A stretch of 64,000 nt of DNA, taken from positions 5,076,829-5,140,828 of the forward strand of contig JAJEKV010000041.1 in the NCBI GenBank assembly GCA_021234155.1, given 5' to 3'. Below the pieces are notes generated by a model, which was given only the letters and a program-made list of their open reading frames with translations, was not told the origin of the DNA and did not search any database. The translations under genes and the position numbers were made by a program. This DNA comes from Isoetes taiwanensis. Lineage: Eukaryota > Streptophyta > Lycopodiopsida > Isoetales > Isoetaceae. Shown piece after piece: positions 12,275 to 21,789 of the stretch; the first letter of the stretch is position 1; the number at the start of each line of letters is the position of its first letter.

Positions 12275-13458
12275 ATGGCTCCAAAGCAGAAATTTCCAGC
12301 AGAGCAAGAACCAATGGAAGAACATGACCCTTCAGAACCCTGCAGAGATAGATCTCTTCCCCCAAGTTTTTCAACTGGATTACTTCAAGGTTTACCTTAC
12401 CAGCTTGAATTGAATGTGCCCACTCCATTGCCTACTTTTGATTCCAGTATGAGTGCTAATACTTTTCTAAGAATTTTTGAAGATTACTACAGGGATTATG
12501 GCTTTAAGAAGGGATGCAAGTTCTCACAATTTGAAAAGTGTTTTAAAGAGGAGAGTGAAGCTGGTGCTTGGCTGACTTATGAGAAGCTTATGGGAACCAC
12601 TTCTTGGGATGATCTTGTTACCAAGTTTTTAGACAGGTTTGGAAAGCTTGCTGCTCCTAAGGACCTTGTTAATGAATTGCAAAATTTCTCTATTTATGCA
12701 GGTGAAAGTGTTAGTCAGTATAAGAAAAGATTCAGCACCTTCATGAGTAGATGTCAGAAATGCCAAGTTACTGTCCCCACGCTCTTTTTGGTGTCCTCTT
12801 TTATCAAAGGCCTATCTTCTAGACCAGAAATCCATAGAAAGCTTATTAAGATACAAGCTGCAGAAGGTTTTGATTCCATCTACAAAGTTTTTGCCAAGAC
12901 CACTGAATTGACCAAAATGCTCTCTATCCTACCAGAAAAACATCATAACTTTCAGCATGACCCTTTTTATCCTGATGCCACTGATGGCCCTTATGAACCT
13001 CACCACTCTGTTCCTATCTATGCTGTGCATAAAGAAAAGAAAAAAACCAAAGATGAAGAGGCTGACTCTCAAATTTCAGAGGTTAAAGCAGATTTGACAA
13101 AGGTAACTGAAGCCTTAGCAGAAGTGACCAAGCAACTTGTGGAACTCAAAGCAAGCGGTAAGGGTGTAGAACTTACCCTGAATGCATTCATTGCAATAGG
13201 ACTTCACATCCAGCTGATATTTGTTATTGGCAAATATGTCCTAAATGTAAAAAGAAAGGTCATTTTGGTAGGGAATGCCCAGTCTGTGCTTTTTGTAAAG
13301 AAATTGGCCATACTGATCTTAGATGCACTGTCAAAGAATATTTTGCCAAGCAGGAGAGAGAAAAGAAATCTGAGGTAACTTCCCATGTGAGGTTTGCTGA
13401 ATCTACTAGTTCTATAAGATTTGTGCAGCTACAGAGATGCCAAAGACTGAGGAAGTAA
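12275..13458 (+). pseudogene. gag: Gag with three CCHC zinc knuckles, frameshifted
   Basis: The ATG at 12275 follows the primer-binding site by about 20 bases. The frame runs through a retrotransposon capsid domain (DYYRDYGFKKGCKFSQFEKC, then WDDLVTKFLDRFG, then VSQYKKRF, then FIKGLSSRPEIHRKL) to about 13165. The reading then shifts, and the next frame carries three tandem zinc knuckles at about 13180-13330: CIHC...H...C, CPKCKKKGHFGREC and CAFCKEIGHTDLRC. It stops at 13456-13458. Knuckles package element RNA. A second shift near 13435 leads into the protease frame. Comparison with the gag at 24305 confirms the knuckle frame is the true one. Confidence 0.85.
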
Positions 13459-14086
13459 TGGTGGTACAAACCAGAAGCATGGACGAGATCCATAGACCTG
13501 CTGAGCATAATAAGTTTGTTTCAGAGCAATCCAGAAAGTCAACATTACCATTACCCCCTATTTCTCCTCAAGAAATAGCCCCACCTCCTCAACAAAAGTA
13601 TGGTAAGAAAGATCAAGATCTTGATGAGTTGGATGTTTTATTGAAAAATTCTAAAGTAAGTGTGGATTTATTTACCTTGTTAAAGATTGCACCTGGTTAT
13701 AGGAAAAAGTTATTACAACAAACTACTTTCAGTGAGGCAGTGGCTTGTGTAGGTGTTGCAAATGCCACTAATCTTATTTTGGCTCAAAATGAAGAAGACC
13801 CAGGTGCATTTATGTGTTCAGCTACTTTAGGAGGTTATTTTTTTTCCAATGTGTTGCTTGATAGAGGTTCACCTCTAAATATCATGCCCTATCATGTTAT
13901 GAAAAAATGTGGGTTCGAGATAGATAAAAGGTCATCTGTTTTGTTAAAATCCTTTTCTAATGCTAAAATAGCACCAGTTGGAATTGTGACCAAAGTTCCC
14001 AATATCTTGAAGGCATTGTTGTAGCTGCCAATTTTGTTGTTGTTGCTTTTGAAGATTTAGGAGAAGATGCAGATATATATGATCTC
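13437..14086 (+). pseudogene. Retrotransposon aspartic protease
   Basis: The frame 13437-14024 encodes a basic/proline-rich linker and then a pepsin-like retroviral protease core with VLLDRGSPLNIMPY near 13850-13890. The catalytic D-x-G is present as DRG; Gypsy relatives often have DTG or DGG, so Arg at this site is unusual. A frameshift near 14000 moves the C-terminal part (LLLGRRWM motif at about 14085) into the next frame. The protease would process Gag-Pol. Confidence 0.7.
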
Positions 14087-15121
14087 TTGCTAGGGAGAAG
14101 GTGGATGGCTACAGTTGATGCTAGGCCAATCTGGTCTGAAGGGAGATGCACCATTTCAAATGGCACTCAAGTAGCTACAATTTACAATCAGGATGGTTCT
14201 TATGGCTTCAGGGAAGAGGTACACTTTGTTAAAGAAATGCTTATAGAAGAGCCCCTAGGATCTTATAGTTTAGCAACCTCTAGCATAAAGAAGACAGATC
14301 TGATTCCTTTGATTAGAGAGTGTGCACTACCTTCTGAAAATGGGAAAGAAGGATGTTTATGGTTTGATGGAGGGATTTCAAAGAAACTAAATATAGCTTC
14401 ATCTGCAGCTATACTGAAGGATACCTCCAATAAACTCTTGGCTAAGGTAGGAAGGATTTTTCCCCAAATAACTTCTAATGTAGCAGAGTACAAGGCTCTG
14501 ATTGCAGGTCTTCAAGAAGCTAAGGCTATGGATATTTCAATTATACACATCTATGGAGATTCTCAGTTAGTTTGCAGACAGGTTAGTGGTGAGTATCAGG
14601 CTAAGAATGCTGACATGGAATCCTTGAGAAATCAGGTAATGGGAATGCTTGTTTACTTTACTTCTTGGGAAATTACTCATATTCCAAGGGAGCAGAATTG
14701 GGAAGCTGATGCTTTATGCAGAGACACTTTAATGACTTATTTATCTGAAGGAGCTATCCCAGAGGAAGATCTTGATGAGGATGAGGCCAAGGAATTCTGT
14801 CCTATATTAGTTATAAATGCATCACAAGAAGAAGCAACCCATGAGGTTATAATTAATAAAAATGGCCAGCAAAGAACTCTGTTTGTGGGAGATCTCTTTG
14901 ACACACAAAACAAGGAAGAAATTACCAAATTCTTTGAAGAAAGAAATGATGTGTTTGCTTGGGATTATTCTGAGCTCATTGGTATCAAGGAAGAGGTATG
15001 TCAATTTGAAATTAAAATTAAAGAAGGGTGTAAACCTGTTTTCCAGACGTTAAGGAGGATCAATGCTTCACTTTTAGATTTAATCAAAGAAGAGTTGCAT
15101 AAAATGTTGGATGCAGGTGTT
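14087..15121 (+). pseudogene. Archaeal-type RNase H plus start of reverse transcriptase
   Basis: After the GRRWM tail of the protease region, residues about 90-215 form an RNase H-like domain with all four acidic positions visible: LWFDGG, AEYKALIAGL, YGDSQLV and NWEADAL. This is the plant/archaeal-type (RVT_3) RNase H. In Tat retrotransposons it usually lies after the reverse transcriptase; here it precedes it. Residues about 265-345 are the conserved lead-in to the reverse transcriptase (FFEERNDVFAWDYSELIGI, then ELHKMLDAGV). The frame is cut by a MITE at 15122; removing the MITE and one duplicated GTT restores the frame into the catalytic part. Confidence 0.85.
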
Positions 15122-15443
15122 GGGTGAAAGCATGCTACGGTGTACCACTTTTGGAACCCTCAAAAGTACCTACACTGGGTACTTTTGAATCTGGTACTTT
15201 CATAGTTTTCTTTCCATTAAAATCAATTGAAATTTTTTGAATTGAAGGTCAATAACATGTCAACCTATAGTATTAAAGGATAACAATACATTGAAGACTA
15301 AAATGAATGAACTAACTCGCAAACTTATTGTTTATTGAGACATTTGTGCGAGTTCCTAGTACCCAGTATTGGGTACTTTTCTGGGTAGTTTTGGACTCCA
15401 TAAAAGGTAATTTATATGGTACACCCTAGCATGCTTTCATCTT
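15122..15443. mobile_element. Nested MITE inside the reverse transcriptase
   Basis: 322 bases with inverted ends (GAAAGCATGCTACGGTGTACC at the left, the complementary GGTACACCCTAGCATGCTTTC at the right, one mismatch). A second inner inverted pair is built on AAAAGTACC/GGTACTTTT. Flanked by a 3-base duplication GTT at 15119-15121 and 15444-15446 (TTG is equally possible). A 3-base duplication fits PIF/Harbinger or CACTA families. The 325-base insertion accounts exactly for the frame change between the two halves of the reverse transcriptase. Confidence 0.85.
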
Positions 15444-15446
15444 GTT

Positions 15447-16436
15447 ATTGTGGAAATTATTAATCCTGAATGGGTGTCATGCATTGTTCCAGTGGAGAAA
15501 AAGAATGGTGCTTTGAGAATTTGTATAGATTATCGAGACTTGAATAAAGCCGCCATAAAAGATTGTTACCCTTTACCTTTTTTAGAGGAAATTCTATATG
15601 CTGTTGTAGGGAAAGACATGTACTCATTTTTGGATGGTTTTTCAGGGTTTAATCAGATCAGCATCAAAGAGGAGGATCAGCCAAAGACTTCATTTATCAC
15701 TCCTTGGGGCACATATGCTATGAAGAGAATGCCATTTGGCCTAATGAATGCCCCAGCCACTTTTCAAAGAGCAATGGATGTTATTTTTAAAACCATGTCT
15801 GCTGAAGAGTTTAGGGTCTACTTAGATGATCTTTGCTTGGGCTCTCATTCTCTAACCATGTGGAATTACTTGCAAAAATTTGCTCTTTATGCAGGACTTC
15901 AGGAGTTAATCTAAATCCAAACAAAATGTATCTTTTTTGCATCTGAAGGGCAGCTCCTAGGACATGAAGTATCCAGCCAGGGCATTCAAGTTGCTCAGGA
16001 TAAGATTGAAGCTCTCAAAAAGCTAGCACCTCCCAAGAATCTGAAGCAGGTTAAGAGTTTTATTGGTATGACAAGTTTTCTTAGAATGTATATCCCAAAT
16101 TTTGCTCATATTTTAAGTCCCATCTCTAAGTTGACCAGGGTAGGTAAATTTTCTAAATCTGAAAGCAAGCACATACCTATTACATGGACTTCAGAATGCC
16201 AAGAGGCTTTTGACTTTCTTATTTCATCTATATGTGAAGCTACTCTTTTGAAAAAACCAGATCTGAGCATGCCATTTGAAGTTTATATCACTGTTACCAA
16301 AAAGGCCATAGGTTTAGCCATTCTGCAGGACAAGCATACTATAGTCTTTGCAAGCAAACAATGGTCTGCTCTTGAAGAAAGATACACCCGGAATAGAAAA
16401 AAGTGTCTTTGCTGCTCTCATGTTTCTTATCAATAG
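15447..16436 (+). pseudogene. Reverse transcriptase and degenerate RNase H
   Basis: The catalytic reverse transcriptase reads PEWVSCIVPVEKKNG, RICIDYRDLNKA, then KRMPFGLMNAPATFQRAMD, with active-site YLDD at about 15821-15832. A short mis-framed segment with a stop at 15912-15914 interrupts the thumb, after which EGQLLGHEV and the connection domain continue in the original frame. The RT-linked RNase H starts near 16260, but the expected catalytic Asp motif (YTDAS-like) is YITVTKKA here, so that domain is inactive. The SKQWSALEERYT motif is kept. A one-base gain in an A-run near 16400 shifts into the integrase frame. Confidence 0.85.
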
Positions 16437-17976
16437 GCAAGGACATTTGCTTCTGAAGAGCCAAGTTCAAGTTCATATGAAGCAAAACCCAATGGGCTTG
16501 CTATTTGGTAAGGCAACTAATAAACCAAAAATCCAGAGATGGGCTTGTAAGTTGCAAAGTTATGACATTTCTGTAAAAGAGTTGCACTTGACACGAAATC
16601 CTAGCCTCTACTTGCCTTATATATTTTTTGATCATGAAGATGAATTGAATACTACTGACACTTCACTTGCAGTAGCACACTTAGAAGTAACTCAGGGAAA
16701 TCAAGCCAAAGGAGGATGGCAGCAACCTATTAGAGATTTTTTACAACATGGGATCATCTCTCCAAACCTCACTCCAAGTCAGAGAAGAAGACTTAAGGAC
16801 AAGTGCAGACAATTCAAGTTGATAGACAATGTCTTGTGCAAAGTTAACAGGGATGGAATCTTGCGGAGGTGTGTAAGTGAAGAAGAATCTGCCTTGATTA
16901 TTAGGGAGATGCATAAAGGTATCTGTGGAGGATATTTTGCTGGGGATACCACTGCAAAAAAGATTCTCAGGTCTGGATATTATTGGCCTACTGTTTTTAG
17001 AGATTGCTATGAGGTTATAAAAACTTGCCATCAATGTCAAATTTTTAGTAAAAGAATTTTATTGCCAGCTGCCTTGAATCCTATCATATCTCCAGGACCC
17101 TTTCAAATCTGGGGGCTAGATTATATTGGTCCCACTAATCCTTCTTCTACAGGTCAACATCAGCATATTATTGTGGCTACAGATTATTTTACTAAGTGGG
17201 CAGAGGCTATACCTTTGAGGCAAGCTAATGCCCTCACAACTGCAAGGTTTTTACATGAATTTGTTTGCTCCAGATTTGGTATTCCTTTCCAGATATATTC
17301 TGATAGAGGTACCCCCTTTGTTAATGAAGTCATTGCTAATTTGTTGAGCATTTTGAAGGTCAAGCACACCAAAAGTTCTTCATATTATCCTCAGGATAAT
17401 GGACAAGCTGAAGCTACTAACAAAGTGTTGAAAAATATCTTGCAGAAAACAGTTGAGATTAACAAAAAGGATTGGCATATCAAAATAGTGGATGCACTTT
17501 GGGCTTATAGAGTCACTATCAAAACAGCTACAAATCATACACCTTTCAATTTGGTCTATGGCATAGAAGAGTTACCTTCCTTGAGATTAGCTCATAAATT
17601 ATGCTTACCTTTTGAACATGCCTTACAGGAAAGATTGGACGCCCTGTTACACTTAGATGAGTACAGAATGGAAGCTGAGAACACTAACTTGCTGAAAAAG
17701 GCCAAAGATCTGGCTGCATTCAAGGTTGCACACAAAATACAAGGCACCTTTAAGAAAGGAGAGCTTGTTCTCAAATGGAACAAGTCAAAGGAAGACTCAG
17801 CTGGCAAATTTGACAATATTTGGGAAGGACCCTTTGTAGTACTGGAACCTGCAGGTGCTAATTCTTATTGGTTACAAGAGGTTGCTTCAGGAATGCCACT
17901 GCCAAATCCAATCAATATCTTGCACCTGAAAAGGTATTGGGACCAGCATGCTTGCTTGTCCCTCTTCTTTCATTAA
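16348..17976 (+). CDS. Retrotransposon integrase
   Basis: A long open frame; its meaningful part starts near 16400 after the upstream frameshift. It contains the H2C2 zinc domain (MHKGICGGYFAG...TCHQCQ) in which the second His is Tyr (CAT to TAT inferred). The rve core has Asp in WGLDYIGP, Asp in YSDRGTPF and Glu in NGQAEATNK. A GPY-type C-terminus (WEGPFVVLEPAGANSYWL) follows. The DDE triad is complete, no chromodomain is seen, and the stop is at 17974-17976. It would insert element cDNA, but loss of the zinc-binding His and of the upstream frame makes it unlikely to be made as a working Pol product. Confidence 0.85.
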   Translation: MQANNGLLLKKDTPGIEKSVFAALMFLINRQGHLLLKSQVQVHMKQNPMGLLFGKATNKPKIQRWACKLQSYDISVKELHLTRNPSLYLPYIFFDHEDELNTTDTSLAVAHLEVTQGNQAKGGWQQPIRDFLQHGIISPNLTPSQRRRLKDKCRQFKLIDNVLCKVNRDGILRRCVSEEESALIIREMHKGICGGYFAGDTTAKKILRSGYYWPTVFRDCYEVIKTCHQCQIFSKRILLPAALNPIISPGPFQIWGLDYIGPTNPSSTGQHQHIIVATDYFTKWAEAIPLRQANALTTARFLHEFVCSRFGIPFQIYSDRGTPFVNEVIANLLSILKVKHTKSSSYYPQDNGQAEATNKVLKNILQKTVEINKKDWHIKIVDALWAYRVTIKTATNHTPFNLVYGIEELPSLRLAHKLCLPFEHALQERLDALLHLDEYRMEAENTNLLKKAKDLAAFKVAHKIQGTFKKGELVLKWNKSKEDSAGKFDNIWEGPFVVLEPAGANSYWLQEVASGMPLPNPINILHLKRYWDQHACLSLFFH

Positions 17977-18871
17977 AAAGTTTAGAGATTTATGGTAGGT
18001 TTAAAGTAGTTAAATCAGTTTGATTTTTAAGCACACTATTTCAGTAGATAGAACAGTTTGACTTTGAGCACATTACTCTGATAGAATTGGTTTCATGTTT
18101 ATAGTCTGATTTGACCAAGATAACAGTACAAATGATCTCAAGAACAGGGTTGATGCTAATGATTACCAATTTTCATATGCAGGAGCATTCTTCTTCCATT
18201 TTTATTCACATGTCTTTAAGTATTCCTACCATCCATCCAGCCTTCTATTCTTGTTTTTCCATACCTTAAACAGCACTCTGCAAAATCACCTTCACCATCA
18301 TAGCAGAGTTGCAAGGATTTGAGACTAATTGGTTTATGTGTTTCCATGACAGGTGCACTCTTCCTCCATATTTTTCATCTGTCATAAGTAGCCCTACCTT
18401 CCATTTGAACTCCTTATTCTTGTTCTCATTCCCTAAAGAAGAAAAACACTCTGCAATTCATCTTTACCATCACAGCAGAGTTGCACTTGTTGAAAACCAA
18501 GAAGAAGACATACATTTTCTTGTTTTGGCAAAGTTTCAAACACTTGCACACTCACTTCATCTCCATTTCATCATCACCTTGTCATATTCACATTCACTTT
18601 TACCTCTTCTCACTCACTATATTCCATTCACCATCATTCCATCACCATCTTGTCATTTTCACATTCACTTCTGCCTTTTCTCACTTACCATACTCCATTC
18701 ACATTATTCCACCACCACATTGACACTCATTTCATCAACACTTGCACCCACACTCTCACTCTATCATATTTCCACTTGGGCACCTTGGCACAAAGTTGAA
18801 GACCCCTCTAGTTATTTGTTTTTTGACATCACATGGCTGAGGGGACCAGCTTTTTTCTTGTTTTGGCGAGA
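17977..18871 (+). other. 3' untranslated region of retrotransposon
   Basis: No domain in the open frames here. Pyrimidine-rich CACTTC/TCATTC repeats dominate 18540-18760. A GAGGGGAC purine stretch at about 18839-18846 is the best, but weak, polypurine-tract candidate, 26 bases from the LTR. Confidence 0.6.
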
Positions 18872-20785
18872 TGTTGCCCCCAAAGGGCAATATGCTAATT
18901 GTGGTCTATGCATTCAAACTAGGTCAATTTATCTTAAAAGACTAGGTTAAAGTTTGGAAGATTCTTGGTATTCAACATTGATGTGGAGGTCAAAGGATGT
19001 TCATTCTTCAAGTCAACAAGTGCTCGAGGTTCAAAACTCACATGAGGTACTTTATTCAAGGTCAAAATGCTTAGTCAAGAATATGCTCTAGAAGATTCTG
19101 GGTTAAGAAGTTTGGAAGGCATTTTTTGAAGATTGGAAGTTAAAAGATTGGAAGACCCCATGGTACTTGATTCCATTCCCTAAGCCATTCTTATCCATTT
19201 CTATTCTTACCCCTTGAAATTTCCTAGCCATCTTTCCCTATACTTATATCCTCTTTTGTTCACCCTTGCATACCCTATCATGTCTTGCCTAATTTTCCTT
19301 TCCCAATACATCCTTATTTCCCCATAATTTATTCCCACCATTGCCTCCATAGCTTTTGCCCTTTCTCTTTCTATGCCATGTTCTTGCAAATTCCCCCATA
19401 CCTATTCACCATTGTGCCATAAAAAAGCCATGTTATGTGGAATATCCCCGTTCATAATGCTCAAAATCTGGTATATTCCCCCAAATATTAGGGTTGCCTT
19501 TGCTCAAATGTCACTCCTTTAATGTTTTTTCATGGGTGACCCCCTAAACCATGGCCTAAACTCTTCAAAAACACAAAATACGGAATATTCCTGGTTTATA
19601 CTTCAAGAAATACGGTGACCGTATCGCGCAGATCTTCAGAAAATACAGCTGTTGCAAACCTAAAACTAGAAACGAGCTCGAATCACGCCGGAACCGAGTT
19701 TTTAAACCATAAGACCTACCTAAACCTGGATTCCTGCTCTTAAGCATCATGTTAAGCCTAAATCTAAGCCCTAAGATGCCGGAATCATTAAATTCAAACT
19801 TATATACCAGGGGATCAACAACAGAAGTTTTTCGAAGGCCCAGAAGTATTCAGATCCTACATTGATCATTGCTGAGCAAGATCTGGACGATCCTTGAAGT
19901 TCTTGAGCTCTCCTCAATTGGATCTACAAGATCTAGTTGACATTACTTTCGAAAATTATTTATTGACTTGTGATGATTATTTGCTTGTGATTAAAGCTAT
20001 GAAGCATCCTTATATTCTGTTATCATGATATATTTACCTTCATATCAATTCAAATTGATTGCCAAGTTGTCAAATCCATCTCTGATATTTTTTCTTAACA
20101 ATTCTTGCCACAAAATATCTTATAGAAAATTTTCGTGTGTTTCCCAATTCCTTTGGCCCATTTGTTAGCTATTCTTAGGATTTGTGTAAGCCCAGGGAGT
20201 TGAAATCATCCAAAAATACCACGTATAGCTCAAATTCAAAAAAATTACTCTCGGGTTTGCACAGTTTTGACTGTATCTTGCCAAATCCAGCCATAAAAAA
20301 TACCTTTACACTTCCAAATGAGGATTTGACTATTTGCCTCTCTTCTTTATCACCACTGCAACCTATTTGCTTTGGAAATTTCAAAAAACATGATTGGTAG
20401 TTCCAAATGTCATTTTCTGATCATTGTTTTCCACATTTGACCTTTATTGATCAAATTTTGACCACACTTTGAGCTCGAATAACTCACAAATTAAGTTTCT
20501 GACTCGGTCAGAGACTCTACTGTTGGTTACCTACAACTTTTTTGACCAAGTCTACAGTGCCTGACTCAACAAATCGATCTACATCTCAACACCACAACTG
20601 TTTTGGCAAGGGTGCCAGTTTTTGGAAATGGGAAAGGTATAGAACTTCAAAATTTTGAACTTGTCTTTGAAATTATCTTGCATAGACTGATCACCTTAAG
20701 TGATCTGGAGGTTCTAACCCCAATTTGAGTGAAAACTCGAATTGGTTCCTTGTGGTTGACCTTTAAGCCAGGTTTAGGGTCAACA
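18872..20785 (+). repeat. 3' LTR
   Basis: 1914 bases, the 5' LTR copy plus an 11-base insertion near 19278-19290. Same TG...CA ends, followed directly by the CATAG duplication. Confidence 0.95.
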
Positions 20786-21240
20786 CATAGTGGTTAGTGA
20801 GGCCATAGGTTAATGTGTCCATAGGTTGATGTGGCCATAGGTTAGTGTGTCCATAGGTTAATGTGGACATGGGTTAATATGGCCACAAATTATAGTGGTT
20901 AGTGTGGCCATGGGTTAATGTGGCCATGGGTTAATGTGGCCACGTATTATAGTGGTTAGTGTGGCCATAGGTTAATGTGGCCATGGGTTAGTGTCGACAT
21001 GGGTTAATGTGGCCACAGATTATAGTGGTTAGTGTGGCCATAAGTTAATGTGGACATGGGTTAATATGGCCACAGGTTATAGTGGTTAGTGTGGCCATAG
21101 GTTAATATGGACGTGAGTTAATGTGGCCACAGTTAAATGTGGACATGGGTTAATGTGGCCACAGGTCATAGTGGTTAGTGTGGCCATAGGTTGATGTGGA
21201 CATGAGTTAATGTAGCCACAGGTTATAGTGCATATAGCCA
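20786..21240. repeat. Minisatellite array
   Basis: Tandem variants of TAGTGGTTAGTGTGGCCA, TAGGTTAATGTGG and ACATGGGTTAATGTGGCCAC, with higher-order units of about 60-90 bases. It continues the array left of the retrotransposon. Confidence 0.85.
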
Positions 21241-21783
21241 CAGGTTTGTCTTGAAAGTTGAGTCCATTGCCACAGCATCATTCTTGCCATGTTCCAAGAG
21301 AATCTTCATCTGAAAGGGAGTGATAATCCCTAGAATAAATGATATACCTTCCTGGTACAAGAACACTGATTCTGGGTGCAAGTCTACCCATATCCTTACA
21401 CTCAAGGCAACATCTTGGTGTAGCATCTAAGTGTCCAATGCTATCTTCCTCGACAAATTGTAGAGATCATCCATGTGAAGGTGTGATTCTGTACCAAATG
21501 GATCTTTCTTCTCTTTTGATAACCAAGGAGCTACTGCATGCCTGGTCTTGGCACATTGAGGATCATTAACCCCATGACATACTTTGTCTTCCAGATCAAT
21601 GTGTTCCATCTGATGAAAGGTTATTTTGATGCATTCAGGTTTCAAATACAATTGCTTCGTGGTGAAATGACACCTAAACCCTCTCTTGATGCTCATACCC
21701 CTTGCTGCCATGCTATGGCAGCATGGAAGAGCTAAGCATATGTTTGGACTGATCCTTACACTTTGATCTGAATTGCAAAGCAC
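21223..21783 (-). pseudogene. MULE-like transposase fragment
   Basis: One minus-strand frame, interrupted only by a TAG at 21427-21429, resembles the region entering the DDE domain of MULE/SWIM-type plant transposases: HIDLEDKVCHGVNDP, AKTRHAVAPWLSKEKK, then ISFILGIITPFQMKILLEHG and AVAMDSTFKTN with the expected first catalytic Asp. The frame ends where the minisatellite begins, so the remainder of the domain is gone. I see no terminal inverted repeats. Function of the intact family is cut-and-paste transposition. Confidence 0.5.
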
Positions 21784-21789
21784 TAGGAG

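Larger units (their letters stand above)
10329..20785 (+). mobile_element. Ty3/Gypsy LTR retrotransposon, Tat-like, defective
   Basis: A 10,457-base element with LTRs at 10329-12231 and 18872-20785. Both LTRs begin TGTTGCCCC and end GGTCAACA, and the element is flanked by a perfect 5-base duplication CATAG (10324-10328 and 20786-20790). Internal order is primer-binding site, gag with three zinc knuckles, protease, archaeal-type RNase H, reverse transcriptase, degenerate RNase H, integrase. The LTRs differ by one 11-base indel and roughly 15 substitutions by eye, so insertion is recent. The coding region is broken by several frameshifts and a nested MITE and would need proteins supplied in trans. 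The Tat-lineage call rests on the extra RNase H and the decayed RT-linked one. Confidence 0.9.

Noticed and set aside
18309-18950. 213-codon ORF near the retrotransposon 3' end
   Set aside because: Composed of CACTTC/TCATTC repeats, His/Ser/Phe-rich, and runs into the LTR; no env-like features such as a signal peptide with a transmembrane anchor.
20786-21240. CRISPR-like array
   Set aside because: Eukaryotic context, variable repeat units and no unique spacers; a minisatellite.
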